64,000 bases of DNA from CAZMNY01 sp964567745 (GTDB lineage: Bacteria > Planctomycetota > Planctomycetia > Pirellulales > Pirellulaceae): assembly GCA_964567745.1 (NCBI GenBank), contig CAZMNY010000026.1, positions 1-64,000 of the forward strand, in the 5' to 3' direction. The notes beneath the pieces are model-generated. The model worked only from the letters and a program-made list of their open reading frames with translations, was not told the DNA's origin and made no database searches. A program made the position numbers and the translations under genes. Positions 1 to 9,392 of this stretch are shown in pieces; within the stretch, counting starts at the first letter, position 1, and every line of letters starts with the position of its first letter.

Positions 1-661
1 TTTGGGAATGTACCAAGTTTTTTCGTCAGGGTTTCATGTCGTGCTCCTTCAGCCACAACGCCACCTCGCTCTTGCTGAGCGACGTGACGAAGCCTCGTTT
101 GACAGCATGCTCACAAAGCAATTCCAGCGTCCAGCGTGCGCGGCCCTCCGGTGGATCGACACAAGCCAAAGCAATCACTTGTTGCTGCTGTCTCGGCGTA
201 AACGTCGGCGGCGCACCAGATCGTGGTGCGTCGTACAATGCTCGGGCCACACCCTCGGTGCAAAAATTCTTGCGCACACTGCGAACTGTTCGATCTGAGC
301 AGCCAACGTGTTCGGCAATCTCATCGTCCGTGAAACCTTCATCGGATTTCAGCAGAATCGTGGCTCTTCGCACCACACGCACGGATCGTGTGCCGAACTG
401 AACCAACTCCTGCAAACTCTGTCGGGCCCCATCCTTGAGGCGAAGCCGCAAGCGCCGTGCTGGGTTGGTCGCCGCCATGAACGCAGCCCAGAAAGCCTGA
501 AAGGGCGAAACAACCGTGCGTCGCGACGATCCGATGACGTCGTCGCTGGCGAGGGCGTGGTGTTGCGCCCTTTCAGGTCCTTGCCTGCGGCGGCAGGTTA
601 AACGATCTTGATGCGCCGGGCCGTCCGTGACTGGAGGAATGCCATCACTGCTAGCTGCCAC
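1..661 (-). pseudogene. IS630-family transposase fragment, cut by the window edge
   Basis: The 211-codon minus-strand frame at 26-661 carries, from about residue 75 on, the N-terminal helix-turn-helix part of an IS630/Tc1-mariner transposase: VRRATILLKSDEG, the DDEIAEHVGCSDRTVRSVRKNF helix-turn-helix, then the RSGAPPTF linker and a WTLELLCEHA segment. The frame stops with MKP-TGA. Directly beyond it the +1 frame reads DEKTWYIPK, which resembles the WCIP/WYIP block that normally follows LKP in this family, and then leaves the window. The catalytic DDE part would lie to the left. The first ~70 residues match the dispersed repeat at 434-590 and are not transposase, so the natural start is lost. 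Seen: fold motifs, stop, frame change. Inferred: either a programmed +1 frameshift at CCC-TGA or simple decay. Confidence 0.7.
434..590. repeat. Dispersed palindromic repeat (family 2), copy A
   Basis: The block has the order AGGCGAAGCCGCAAGCGCC, CTGGGTTGGTCG, CATGAACGC, CCTGAAAGGGCGAAACAACC, and ends in a GCGCCCTTTCAGG half that pairs with CCTGAAAGGGCG. The same order recurs at about 17093-17230, 17418-17530, 21950-22250, 48540-48670 and, shortened, at 35145-35170 and 57430-57477. It lies over the 5' end of the transposase fragment. Confidence 0.75.
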
Positions 662-772
662 ATCTTGTATTGGGTGATCGTGGAGCGAAGCACTACAATC
701 GCGATCCGCCGCGCTGAGTGGTTAAGCGAGCGCGGGGTTTAGGCTGCGAAGGCGAGTTGCAAGGAGCGCAAC

Positions 773-3700
773 ATGGCGGATGAAAGTTCGTATGGAGACG
801 ACAACGAACGCGAGCCACGGCGACGACGAAGGCGCAATCGCCGGACCCGCATCCGTCTTAAGTGGGTTTTGCTGGGAGGCTTGCTGGTCGCTCTGATCGG
901 CGCCTATTTCCTGCCAAGCATCGTCGCCAACTCGCCGTTGAATCGCTTGGTGCTCGATCCGATCGACGCCAAGATTAATGGCAAGCTGCGCTATGAATCC
1001 GCGACCGTCGGTTGGTTCGCCCCGGTCACCGTTTCCGGCGTAACCATCGTGGATGACGAAGAGCAACTCGTCGCGTCCATCTCCAAACTGACGACCTCAG
1101 CGTCGCTTCTCCAACTGCTCAATGAATCCTCCTATCCCGGTCAGATCACGCTGCAAACGCCTGTGCTGAACGCCGTGATCAGGCGAGACGACTCAAACAT
1201 CGAAGACCTGCTCCGCCCCATACTGGACGACACGACCGATGGCGTGCCGCTCAATGTGAAAGTCGTTGTCGTCGATGGTGCCGTTCGTTGGGCGGACGAA
1301 CGGGGCGAGAACACTGGAGAGGTCCGGGCCATTCAAGCGGAATTGGACTGCCGGACCGGAGAGAAGTCGATCGAGTGGAAAGCGGCGGCGGAACTGGTCG
1401 AAGGACGAAATTCGGGAACGCTTTCGTGTGAGGGTGAAACTCGTTTTGGCGAATCGTCTACGGGCAAGCTGGTCTGGCAATCAAAGGGGGCACCACTGGC
1501 GGGACTGAAGATTGCATTGTCACGAGTCGACCCTCAACTTCATTGCGGCGGCGCCTTGACATCCGACGGCGAATTGCAGTGGGACTCCGCCGGGTGCCTC
1601 GCGACGCTTAGCGAGTTTGAAGTCCAAGAATTAGAACTGGCTGGCGCAGCCGTGCTCGAGGGCGATCGGCTTCGAACAAACCAGTTCAGCGCGATTGGAA
1701 CGATCTATGCCGGCGCGGAAGATATTCGGTGTCGAGGCCTCGCGCTGAGTGCGGATTGGGGGCAGCTGACGCTGTCCTGCGATCTCCAAACGGCGGAGAT
1801 CCGCCGCGTGATGAACGAACAATCTTGGACTGATTTGGTTTCGGTGGTGCGAGGAGATGCGAGAGGCTGGGTCGACTTGGCTCAGCTTACTCAAACGCTG
1901 CCGCGCGCCACGAGGCTACGAAAGGACACGATCATCAGCGAGGGTGGTTTGACCTTCCGGATCGCCAACGTCGACGCCAATCGCGATTCCGCCCGCGACG
2001 CTTCAGCCGCAGTCACTCGCACGATCGACTTGCAGTTGGACACTCGTCCGATCGTCGCACAAACGGCTGGACAAACCATTCAGTGGCGAGATCCCATTCA
2101 GGTCGTCGCTTCAGCAACGCTCAACAACCGTGGCTGGACGATCAACCAATTGACATGTCGCTCCGACTTTTTGACCGTCGAAGGCGCCGGACCTCCGGAC
2201 CGAGGCAAGTTGACGCTTCACGGCGACCTCGGCCAACTTCGCAAACGACTGGAACAGTTCATCGATCTGCAGGGCATCGAGTTGGATGGCGCCGTGCAGG
2301 GGCAAGGCAGTTGGATTCGAACGGCCGAGTCGATGAACATCGGCGGCGAACTCAAGATCAATCGTTTCTCATTGAAACTCGACGACGACCGACGTTGGGA
2401 GGAGCCAAACGTCGCGGTGTCGGCGACGACAACGCTGCGTCGCGACCAATCAAACCGCTGGGGAGTTGACAATTGGCGCGGCGAACTCGCCATCGATAAC
2501 GACTCGCTTGGCGTTGAGCCGCAAGCTGATGGTTACCTCGTTCATCTTGTTGGCGATGCGAAGCGATGGTTGCGAGTCGCGGAGGCGGTCGGCTTATCCC
2601 AACTTCACAACCATGAGATCGCGGGTCGCATCGACGCTCAGGCGCTCGTCCTGCCTGGCGTCGATGCACTTGAAGTCCGATCGGCGGCGGCGGAGGTTCA
2701 GGACCTGGTCTACCGGAGCGACGCGAATAGCCTGGTCATTCGCGAACCGAATGTCGCCGCCAGTGTGAGTGGTCGGTGGCAATTCGAACCGCCGCGATGG
2801 ACAACGCGCGAGGCCGAACTGCGAAGTTCGACGCTGTCCTTGGCGACGACCAATTTGACCCTAGCGGTTTCGCCCAACCTCGAGGCCGACGCGGCGCTCA
2901 GCCTTCGCGGCGACTTGCAGCGAATAGGCGATGTGCTGGGAACGACGCTGGCGCCATACGCGCTGGCGGGGACCGTCGTTGGCAAATGCGATCTATCAGC
3001 TCAAGGCGACCTGCTTTCACTGCAATGGGAAGTGGGCGCCGAGCGATTCAGTGCGACCAAGACGCCTCATCCGGGGCAGCCGCGGATCGCGCCAGTCGGA
3101 CGCCAACAGGCGATCGCGGTCTGGCAAGAACCCAATCTGCGGACGGTTGGCAAGATCGCAATGAATTTGAAAACGCGAGACATCCGAATCGAGCAAGCCG
3201 AATGCAACACCGATTGGTTGGCCGTGGCGACTCAAGGCGATCTGACGGTTCGCGAAGGCGCATCGCAAATCGATGTGAAGGGCGCGATGACTTACGATTG
3301 GCCCACAGCGATGGACCGTCTCGCGCTGACTCAAAACGGTCAGATCAAGGTCTACGGACAGCAGTCGCAGACGTTTGCGATTCGCGGCCCTCTTACAAGT
3401 TCAACAGACGGTGGCGCGAATGATTCCTCGAACCGAGCCGCCATTCTGAGACCGAATGAGGGGCTCCAACTAAAACGGGCCGGCCCTGCGCCGCTCGGGT
3501 TGACCGCGACATCGGCCATTGGCTGGGATCGGGCGGAAGCTTATGGATTCCGAATCGGCCCCGCCACGCTTCGCTCGCAGTTACGAGACCGCTTGCTCAT
3601 CTTCGACCCGGTCCATGTCGACGTGAATGACGGCAAAGCAACTTTGACACCGACGATCGACCTCAGCCAATCGCCCGGTGCCGTGAATCTAAAACGGGGC

Positions 3701-4345
3701 GACGGGATCCGCCAGATTAATCTGACCGCCGAGATGTGCCGCGGCTGGCTCAAGTACGTCGCCCCGCTCCTCGCCGACTCAACGCGAGCCCAGGGAAATC
3801 TCTCGCTGGAATTGGAGCAGGCGGCCGCTCCGATCTACGACTTCAGCGCACTCTCGTCAAAGGGCGTACTCGTTATTCACGAAGCCCAAGTCGGACCAGG
3901 TTCGCTCATTACAAAACTGACCGGGCCCATCACGCAGATTCTCTCCGTCGTCGACCCTCAATCGGCGGCCGATCTGGCTCGTCCAAATTGGATCCAAATC
4001 CCAAAACAAGATGTCGAGTTTCAGGTGCAACAGGGCCGAGTCTATCACAAGCAGTTGGTGCTTCGCCATCGCGACGTCGAGATTCGCACGACCGGCTCTG
4101 TCGGCTTCGATCAGTCGCTTGACTTGGTCGCTGAAGTACCGGTACTCGACCGCTGGATCAAGAACAACCGCTTCCTCGAGTCGTTGCGAGGCAAATCGAT
4201 TCCGTTTCGGGTTCGAGGATCGTTCGCCAAACCCAACGTCGATGAAAGCGTCTTGAGACAACTTGCCCGCGACTCAGCCAAAGGCGCCACCGAGCAACTC
4301 TTGAAAGACCAAATCGAACGCGGCCTGAAGAAGCTGTTCAAATAG
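773..4345 (+). CDS. AsmA-like large envelope protein
   Basis: A 1190-residue protein that starts with a very basic segment (RRRRRRNRRTRIR), followed by one membrane helix at about residues 29-48 (WVLLGGLLVALIGAYFLPSIV) and a long beta-rich body. The segment just after the helix (SPLNRLVLDPIDAKINGKLRYESATVGWF) and the C-terminal part (VPVLDRWIKNNRFLESLRGKSIPFRVRGSFAKPNVD) are typical of the AsmA/TamB-like superfamily, whose members form long grooves thought to carry lipids between membranes. The ATG follows AAGGAG by seven bases. It is monocistronic. The anchor suggests the inner membrane with the body in the periplasm. Exact function is unknown; family assignment is from sequence style, not from a search. 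Confidence 0.7.
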   Translation: MADESSYGDDNEREPRRRRRRNRRTRIRLKWVLLGGLLVALIGAYFLPSIVANSPLNRLVLDPIDAKINGKLRYESATVGWFAPVTVSGVTIVDDEEQLVASISKLTTSASLLQLLNESSYPGQITLQTPVLNAVIRRDDSNIEDLLRPILDDTTDGVPLNVKVVVVDGAVRWADERGENTGEVRAIQAELDCRTGEKSIEWKAAAELVEGRNSGTLSCEGETRFGESSTGKLVWQSKGAPLAGLKIALSRVDPQLHCGGALTSDGELQWDSAGCLATLSEFEVQELELAGAAVLEGDRLRTNQFSAIGTIYAGAEDIRCRGLALSADWGQLTLSCDLQTAEIRRVMNEQSWTDLVSVVRGDARGWVDLAQLTQTLPRATRLRKDTIISEGGLTFRIANVDANRDSARDASAAVTRTIDLQLDTRPIVAQTAGQTIQWRDPIQVVASATLNNRGWTINQLTCRSDFLTVEGAGPPDRGKLTLHGDLGQLRKRLEQFIDLQGIELDGAVQGQGSWIRTAESMNIGGELKINRFSLKLDDDRRWEEPNVAVSATTTLRRDQSNRWGVDNWRGELAIDNDSLGVEPQADGYLVHLVGDAKRWLRVAEAVGLSQLHNHEIAGRIDAQALVLPGVDALEVRSAAAEVQDLVYRSDANSLVIREPNVAASVSGRWQFEPPRWTTREAELRSSTLSLATTNLTLAVSPNLEADAALSLRGDLQRIGDVLGTTLAPYALAGTVVGKCDLSAQGDLLSLQWEVGAERFSATKTPHPGQPRIAPVGRQQAIAVWQEPNLRTVGKIAMNLKTRDIRIEQAECNTDWLAVATQGDLTVREGASQIDVKGAMTYDWPTAMDRLALTQNGQIKVYGQQSQTFAIRGPLTSSTDGGANDSSNRAAILRPNEGLQLKRAGPAPLGLTATSAIGWDRAEAYGFRIGPATLRSQLRDRLLIFDPVHVDVNDGKATLTPTIDLSQSPGAVNLKRGDGIRQINLTAEMCRGWLKYVAPLLADSTRAQGNLSLELEQAAAPIYDFSALSSKGVLVIHEAQVGPGSLITKLTGPITQILSVVDPQSAADLARPNWIQIPKQDVEFQVQQGRVYHKQLVLRHRDVEIRTTGSVGFDQSLDLVAEVPVLDRWIKNNRFLESLRGKSIPFRVRGSFAKPNVDESVLRQLARDSAKGATEQLLKDQIERGLKKLFK

Positions 4346-4371
4346 CGGTGATCGATCGACCGTTTCGGCAA

Positions 4372-4782
4372 CTACGCGAGGACCGCTTGAATGATCGCCA
4401 CCGATTTGGCGATCTCCAAATAGGCCCAATAGCAGCTGACCACCGTGTAGACGACGTTCGCAATCGCGATGGCCCACTTCATCCGTGTCGAGAATGCTCG
4501 ACTGTGGTAGAGCAACGGCAGTCCGAAGGCGCCGGTGACGAGAAACAGAATCGCCAACAGGGCGACTCGGTTGTCAATCCATCGCCAATACCAAGCTCGC
4601 CGCGCGGGCTTCGAGTCGCCTCCTCGAGCAGCTTCTCCCGTTGGCTTAAAGCCAGTTGAGGTGGGCGCGGCGGGGCCGTTTGGCGTCCCATTTGCGTCGA
4701 AGAATTCGGTCAACGGGCCGTCGATTTCGCGGTCCGTATCGGCGGAAAGTGTCGGTTCGGCTGGCAGTTCTATCGATGGCAT
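4372..4782 (-). CDS. Small two-helix membrane protein, function unknown
   Basis: About 136 residues from the ATG at 4782 (MPSIELPAEPT), which has AAGG seven bases upstream. The frame is open to 4887, but that longer start has no such site. The first ~70 residues are acidic and Pro/Gly-rich (likely disordered, cytoplasmic). Then come two membrane helices: VALLAILFLVTGAFGLPLLY and a second one around WAIAIANVVYTVVSCYWAYL, ending in AIIQAVLA. It is convergent with the AsmA-like gene, 26 bases away. I do not recognise a family. Confidence 0.6.
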   Translation of the reverse strand: MPSIELPAEPTLSADTDREIDGPLTEFFDANGTPNGPAAPTSTGFKPTGEAARGGDSKPARRAWYWRWIDNRVALLAILFLVTGAFGLPLLYHSRAFSTRMKWAIAIANVVYTVVSCYWAYLEIAKSVAIIQAVLA

Positions 4783-5111
4783 TTGTCGTACCTTACGGGT
4801 TAACAGGTTGCCAACTATAGCTTGCGCATTCTGGTCGAGGCGGACGAATCGTTCAGCCCCGCCAAAAGTCAACTTCGTAAATGGCATTTCCAGACACGCC
4901 CACTAAGACAGACGTAAAACAATACATAACAAAGAGTTACATGAAAACAAAAAAATCAAACAAGCGGTCAAGATCACGGTCAGGCTCGATTTGTCGAGAC
5001 AAAACTTGAGTTTCGAAAACTGTTAACTACCGTAGACAGGGTAGGTAGGGGAAAATAAGAAGACTGTGCATCCCCCGCTTCCTGACAGCTCGAAACAGCG
5101 TTGGAGAGGCC
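4783..5111. other. Divergent intergenic region
   Basis: This gap separates the small membrane protein gene (minus) and the sigma-54 activator gene (plus), so it should hold both promoters. The stretch 4910-5060 is distinctly AT-richer than its surroundings (runs such as AACAATACATAACAAAG and AAAAAAATCAAAC). No operator palindrome or convincing -35/-10 pair was identified. Confidence 0.35.
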
Positions 5112-6587
5112 GTGAATCAACTTCCATATCAAGGCGACCGCGACCATGGCGACGGCAACCCGAGCGTCGGCGGTCAGGACGGTGGATTCGAGACGGCGTC
5201 GAACGGCTCGAGCAGGTCATCCTCGGTCAACTTTGGCGAAACCGCTCTGATCGTCAGCCGAGACGCTCCGATGGTCAGCCGACTGCAAGGACTGCTTCGC
5301 GAAGACCACGCGTGCCAAGGACGAATGGTGGAGTCATTTCACGACGCCCAGCGTGAGATTCAGGAGAATCGATCGAGCTCGGTGTTTCTCGACTTCCGCA
5401 TGGATGCAGCCGAGGAGAGCCCGGTGCCGTTGCTCAAAATGCTCTCCACTCGCGACGGTCGAACGCCGCCGGTGGTTGCGATATCAGACAAGGGTTACGG
5501 ACGCGAATGGGCTCAGCTCGCCGACTCGGCCGTGCACGGGCATGTCGGTCTGCCGCTCGACCGCCAGATGCTGTTTCAGTTGAATCGCGGGCCGAGGATG
5601 TCACGGTCCGAAACGCCGCGTACGGTGCAGACTGAGTCGGTGTCGTTTCGAACTTATACGCCAAACATGTACGCCATGGCCGACCAGATGGTGCGCATGG
5701 CGACACACGATGTGGCGCTCTTATTGGTCGGTGAAACTGGTACGGGCAAGACGACCGTCGCGAGAATGATTCATGAGTTGTCCGAGCGTCGGAATGAGAC
5801 GTTGATGACAGTCGCCTGCGGCGCGTTGCCAAAAAACCTGATTGAGAGCGAACTGTTCGGGCATGTCAAAGGAGCGTTTACCGGTGCCGATCGCAATAAG
5901 ATCGGAAAGTTCGAAGCGGCCAACGACGGCTCGCTGTTGCTGGACGAAATCGATGCGATTGAATCCGAGCAGCAAGCCAAACTGTTGCGAGTCATCGAGA
6001 CGGGTGAGTTCGAACCGGTCGGATCCAATGAAACTCGGCGCAGCCGGACGCGTCTAATCGTCGCCTCCAACGTCGACCTTAAGCAGCTGATGGATCAAAA
6101 CGAATTCCGCGCCGACCTCTATTTTCGACTCAACGTCCTCGAATTTGTTATTCCGCCGCTGCGAGAACGCCCGCTTGATATCGTGCCGATGACGTTGGCG
6201 TTTGTTCAAGAGTTTTGTTCTCAGCACAAGATAGCCATTCGCCGCGTGCATCCCGAATTCCTTGAGGTGCTCAAGAGCTACCATTGGCCGGGAAATATTC
6301 GCGAACTGAAGAACCACATCCGCCGAGCGGTGCTGTTTTGTCAGACGGGCGAGTTGTCGCCGCAAGACTTGGCGATTTCGCTGCTGCATCCGCAGGCTCC
6401 TCATTCGCTGGCGAAAGGGTCGTCCACGCTTTCCGAGAAAGTCGCCACCACCGAGCGCGAGATTCTGGAAGACGCCCTCCGAGCGAACGGCGCCAACCGC
6501 ACTGCGACCGCCAGATCGCTGGGAATCAGCCGAGTCGGTCTCTACAAGAAAATGAAGAAATACGGAATGATCACCCCGCGGAACTGA
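5112..6587 (+). CDS. Sigma-54-dependent activator (NtrC-type) with degenerate receiver
   Basis: 491 residues from a GTG with GGAGAGG just upstream. Residues ~42-160 look like a receiver domain that has lost the acidic pair (LIVSRDAP) and the conserved lysine (GLPLDRQ), though an aspartate remains in VFLDFRMD. Then comes an AAA+ core: Walker A GETGTGKT (207-214), the sigma-54-contacting GAFTGA loop (254-259), Walker B LLLDEID (~275-281) and the RADLYFRLNVLEF and HWPGNIREL motifs. The C-terminus is a Fis-type helix-turn-helix (TATARSLGISRVGLYKKMKKYG). It should activate RNA polymerase with sigma-54 at enhancer-dependent promoters. With a degenerate receiver, control by phosphorylation is doubtful. 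No cognate kinase is adjacent. Confidence 0.92.
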   Translation: MNQLPYQGDRDHGDGNPSVGGQDGGFETASNGSSRSSSVNFGETALIVSRDAPMVSRLQGLLREDHACQGRMVESFHDAQREIQENRSSSVFLDFRMDAAEESPVPLLKMLSTRDGRTPPVVAISDKGYGREWAQLADSAVHGHVGLPLDRQMLFQLNRGPRMSRSETPRTVQTESVSFRTYTPNMYAMADQMVRMATHDVALLLVGETGTGKTTVARMIHELSERRNETLMTVACGALPKNLIESELFGHVKGAFTGADRNKIGKFEAANDGSLLLDEIDAIESEQQAKLLRVIETGEFEPVGSNETRRSRTRLIVASNVDLKQLMDQNEFRADLYFRLNVLEFVIPPLRERPLDIVPMTLAFVQEFCSQHKIAIRRVHPEFLEVLKSYHWPGNIRELKNHIRRAVLFCQTGELSPQDLAISLLHPQAPHSLAKGSSTLSEKVATTEREILEDALRANGANRTATARSLGISRVGLYKKMKKYGMITPRN

Positions 6588-6740
6588 TCATCGCAGGGCG
6601 CCAGAGTTCATAAACAACGGCCATTTGCCGCGGAATTCAACAAATCCGCATAGTCGCAGGCAAATACGTCCGATATAGTATACATTTGTTTATGTGTCGA
6701 CGTTTGTCTAGCTATTAAGGCGTCGTTTCCACCCGCTTGA

Positions 6741-6762
6741 TTTGCCGCCTCCCGGCGGCAAA
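6741..6762 (+). promoter_or_regulatory. Leader hairpin upstream of the mrfA-like gene
   Basis: TTTGCCGCC-TCCC-GGCGGCAAA forms a perfect 9-bp stem with a four-base loop about 30 bases before the ribosome site (TGGAGC) and 44 bases before the ATG. It is not followed by a T run on either strand, so it is not a standard terminator. An AT-rich TATAGTATACATTTG stretch at about 6674-6688 could hold the promoter. Confidence 0.4.
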
Positions 6763-6805
6763 AAGTGGTCTCCTGGAGCGATGCTGGTCGTTTTGGAGCA
6801 CTGAC

Positions 6806-9385
6806 ATGGAAGTCGCCCAGTTCTTGGATTCGTTGGGGCGGGATGATCGGTACGCGGGGCAAATTGCCCACGTGAGAAAAATGGGAGTTCGCGACGGGGT
6901 CTTTCAAACGCCGCAAGAACCTCTTCCCGAGACGCTTCACCGAGTTCTCACCGATTCTGGAGTCGAGAGCCTTTACTCGCATCAAGCCGAGGCGCTCGAT
7001 ACAGCTCGGGCTGGTCACGACTGCGTCACGGTGACCGGAACGGCCAGCGGCAAGACGCTTTGCTACAACCTGCCGATTCTCGAGACTTGCTTCGCCGATC
7101 CAGACGCGCGGGCGCTCTATCTCTATCCGACGAAGGCACTCGCCCAAGATCAGCTCAAAGGACTCCTCGAACTGCTCTCACAAGATCCGGAAGCAGCAGC
7201 GCTGGCGCGGCCCGGCGTGTTCGATGGCGACACGCCTCAACCGCAGCGCCGGCGAATCAAAGCCGAGGCGAATCTTGTTCTGTCCAATCCCGACATGCTG
7301 CACGCCAGCATCTTGCCCTACCATACGAAGTGGAGTCGATTTTTCAGTGAGCTGCGATATGTGGTGCTGGACGAAGTCCACACGTATCGAGGCATCTTGG
7401 GCGCCCATGTGTCGTGTGTGCTCAGACGGCTGCAACGCGTTTGCCGACACTATGGCGCCGATCCGATCTTTCTGGCCGCGTCGGCGACGATCGCCAACCC
7501 AGGCGAATTGACTTCACGTCTTATCGGTCGGCCGGCTAAGGTGATCGACAACGATGGTTCGCCGCGAGGTGAGAAGTACTTTGTTCTCTGGAATCCATCA
7601 CCGGACGGGCAAGACTCGTTGGCCAGACGAAGTGCAAACGACGATGCCGTTTGGCTGATGTGTGAGACGATGGAGCAAGGCGCTCAGTCCTTGACTTTCA
7701 CTCGTACTCGACAAGCGGCCGAGTTGGTAAATCGTTACGTTCAGGATGAATTCCGCAAATCGGGCTCGCCTCTTGCTCGTCAGATGCGAGCTTACCGCGG
7801 AGGCTATTTGCCGGAGGAGCGTCGCGGCATCGAACAGGCTTTGTTTGGCGGCGAGTTGCGTGGAGTGGCCGCCACAAACGCGCTTGAGTTGGGCGTCGAC
7901 ATCGGTTCGTTGGACGTCGTGTTGATGGTTCATTATCCAGGCACGTTCGCCAGCGTCTGGCAACAGGCTGGCCGCAGCGGCCGGCGGAGCGATGAGAGTC
8001 TTGCCGTGCTTATAGCAGGGAATGACCCGATCGATCAGTACCTCCTGCGACGACCCGACTACTTCTTTCAGCAGACGCCCGAGCATGCGGTGGTCGATCC
8101 AGAGAACCCGTACGTATTGGCCAGTCATCTCAAAGCTGCCGCGTTCGAATTGCCGCTCGCCACCAAGGATGCTCACCTGTTCGGCGAAAGGGCGCCGCAG
8201 CTCGCCGACATGCTTTGCGACGCTGACGAACTTTCTCACGTCGCTGGCTCGTTTTATAGCACCTCGCCGCAAAACCCGTCTCAAACAATCAGCCTCCGCC
8301 ACATGAGCGACAATACGTTCAGCATCGTGTTGGTCAAAGACGAAAAAGGGCGCGGCGCCGACAAAATACGTAATGGCAATCGAACTCAAACGAACAACCT
8401 CAGCGCAAGAAATCCAGACTCACCCGGTGCTCAAACCAATGAGGTCATCGCTAACGTCGACGCCATCAGTGCGCCCGAATTGATCTATCCGGAAGCGGTT
8501 TACCTCCACAATGGCGTCTCGTTCTTCGTCCGCGAACTCGACCTCGAGGGCCGTGTGGCCTACGTCGAACGACACGAAATGGACTATTACACTCAGGCGG
8601 TTCTGGAGAGCAGCGTCAAAATCGAAGCCGAACGAGAAGCGCGGCGCACGGTGCCTCAAGCGTTCTTGGCGTACGGAGACGTCGAGGTCAGTTGGAAAAC
8701 GGTGGCGTTCAAGAAGATCAAGTTTGAGACGAAAGAGAACGTCGGATTCGGCTCCGTTGATATTCCGGCCCAGCAGTTGCCGACCACCGCATTCTGGTTG
8801 GCGCCGAGCGGCCACGTTCGAGCTGAGATGAAAGCCAGCAAGATGCGTACGAGCGAAGGCATGTGCGGCCTGAGAAACCTAGCCGTCGTCGCTTTGCCAA
8901 TGATCGCGATGTGCGACAGTCGAGACATCAGCGGCGTTGTCGACAGCAAGAACCTCGGCCGCACGACGGTGATTCTTTACGATCGCTATCCGGGCGGTCT
9001 TGGCTACTGCGAAAAAGGCTTCCAACACATCAACGAGTTATTGGCGTTGTGCCAGGAGATGGTGACGGCGTGCCCCTGCGAAGACGGTTGCCCCAGCTGT
9101 GTCGGGCTGCCCAATCTGCGCCCAGCTATTCACTCCGATCCCGACCTGACTCGGGGTTATCCGATTCCTGACAAGGCCGCCGCCATCCGGCTGCTCGAGC
9201 TGCTAGTTCAGTCGGACGTCGAGCCGATCCAGACGCCTCTCGACGACGGTGAATTGAGCGACCATGCACAAAACGACCATGCACAAAACGACCACGCACA
9301 AAACGACCCTGGACACAACGACCATGCACACAACGCTGAAGCGAGCAAAGAAGATACACTGAACGATTCGACCGCTATCGCCTGA
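6806..9385 (+). CDS. mrfA: MrfA-like DEAD/H-box DNA helicase (DUF1998)
   Basis: About 859 residues from the ATG at 6806, which has TTTGGAGC upstream; an earlier in-frame codon at 6737 lacks a ribosome site. Superfamily 2 helicase: Q-like SHQAEAL, Walker A GTASGKT (~78-84), LVLSNPDML, VLDEVHTYRG box II, AASATI box III, then a C-terminal RecA lobe ending QQAGRSGRR. The C-terminal DUF1998 region contains the four-cysteine cluster CPCEDGCPSC. This matches Bacillus subtilis YprA/MrfA and yeast Hrq1, 3'-5' helicases that act on damaged or crosslinked DNA. The next gene, seven bases downstream, is the matching exonuclease, which strongly supports an mrfAB operon. A tandem DHAQN repeat decorates the C-terminal tail. 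Confidence 0.88.
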   Translation: MEVAQFLDSLGRDDRYAGQIAHVRKMGVRDGVFQTPQEPLPETLHRVLTDSGVESLYSHQAEALDTARAGHDCVTVTGTASGKTLCYNLPILETCFADPDARALYLYPTKALAQDQLKGLLELLSQDPEAAALARPGVFDGDTPQPQRRRIKAEANLVLSNPDMLHASILPYHTKWSRFFSELRYVVLDEVHTYRGILGAHVSCVLRRLQRVCRHYGADPIFLAASATIANPGELTSRLIGRPAKVIDNDGSPRGEKYFVLWNPSPDGQDSLARRSANDDAVWLMCETMEQGAQSLTFTRTRQAAELVNRYVQDEFRKSGSPLARQMRAYRGGYLPEERRGIEQALFGGELRGVAATNALELGVDIGSLDVVLMVHYPGTFASVWQQAGRSGRRSDESLAVLIAGNDPIDQYLLRRPDYFFQQTPEHAVVDPENPYVLASHLKAAAFELPLATKDAHLFGERAPQLADMLCDADELSHVAGSFYSTSPQNPSQTISLRHMSDNTFSIVLVKDEKGRGADKIRNGNRTQTNNLSARNPDSPGAQTNEVIANVDAISAPELIYPEAVYLHNGVSFFVRELDLEGRVAYVERHEMDYYTQAVLESSVKIEAEREARRTVPQAFLAYGDVEVSWKTVAFKKIKFETKENVGFGSVDIPAQQLPTTAFWLAPSGHVRAEMKASKMRTSEGMCGLRNLAVVALPMIAMCDSRDISGVVDSKNLGRTTVILYDRYPGGLGYCEKGFQHINELLALCQEMVTACPCEDGCPSCVGLPNLRPAIHSDPDLTRGYPIPDKAAAIRLLELLVQSDVEPIQTPLDDGELSDHAQNDHAQNDHAQNDPGHNDHAHNAEASKEDTLNDSTAIA
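9260..9334 (+). repeat. Five tandem 15-bp units inside the helicase gene
   Basis: The unit GACCATGCACAAAAC occurs twice exactly, then with one change, then as two more diverged units (GACCCTGGACACAAC, GACCATGCACACAAC). It encodes DHAQN three times, then DPGHN and DHAHN, an acidic and His/Asn-rich tail after the conserved helicase core. Because 15 is a multiple of three, copy-number changes would keep the frame. Confidence 0.9.
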
Positions 9386-9392
9386 CACTTGA

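Noticed and set aside
2776..3423. Long plus-strand Arg/Ser-rich frame inside the AsmA-like gene
   Set aside because: A shadow frame with implausible composition; the 1190-codon frame has a ribosome site, membrane helix and family features.
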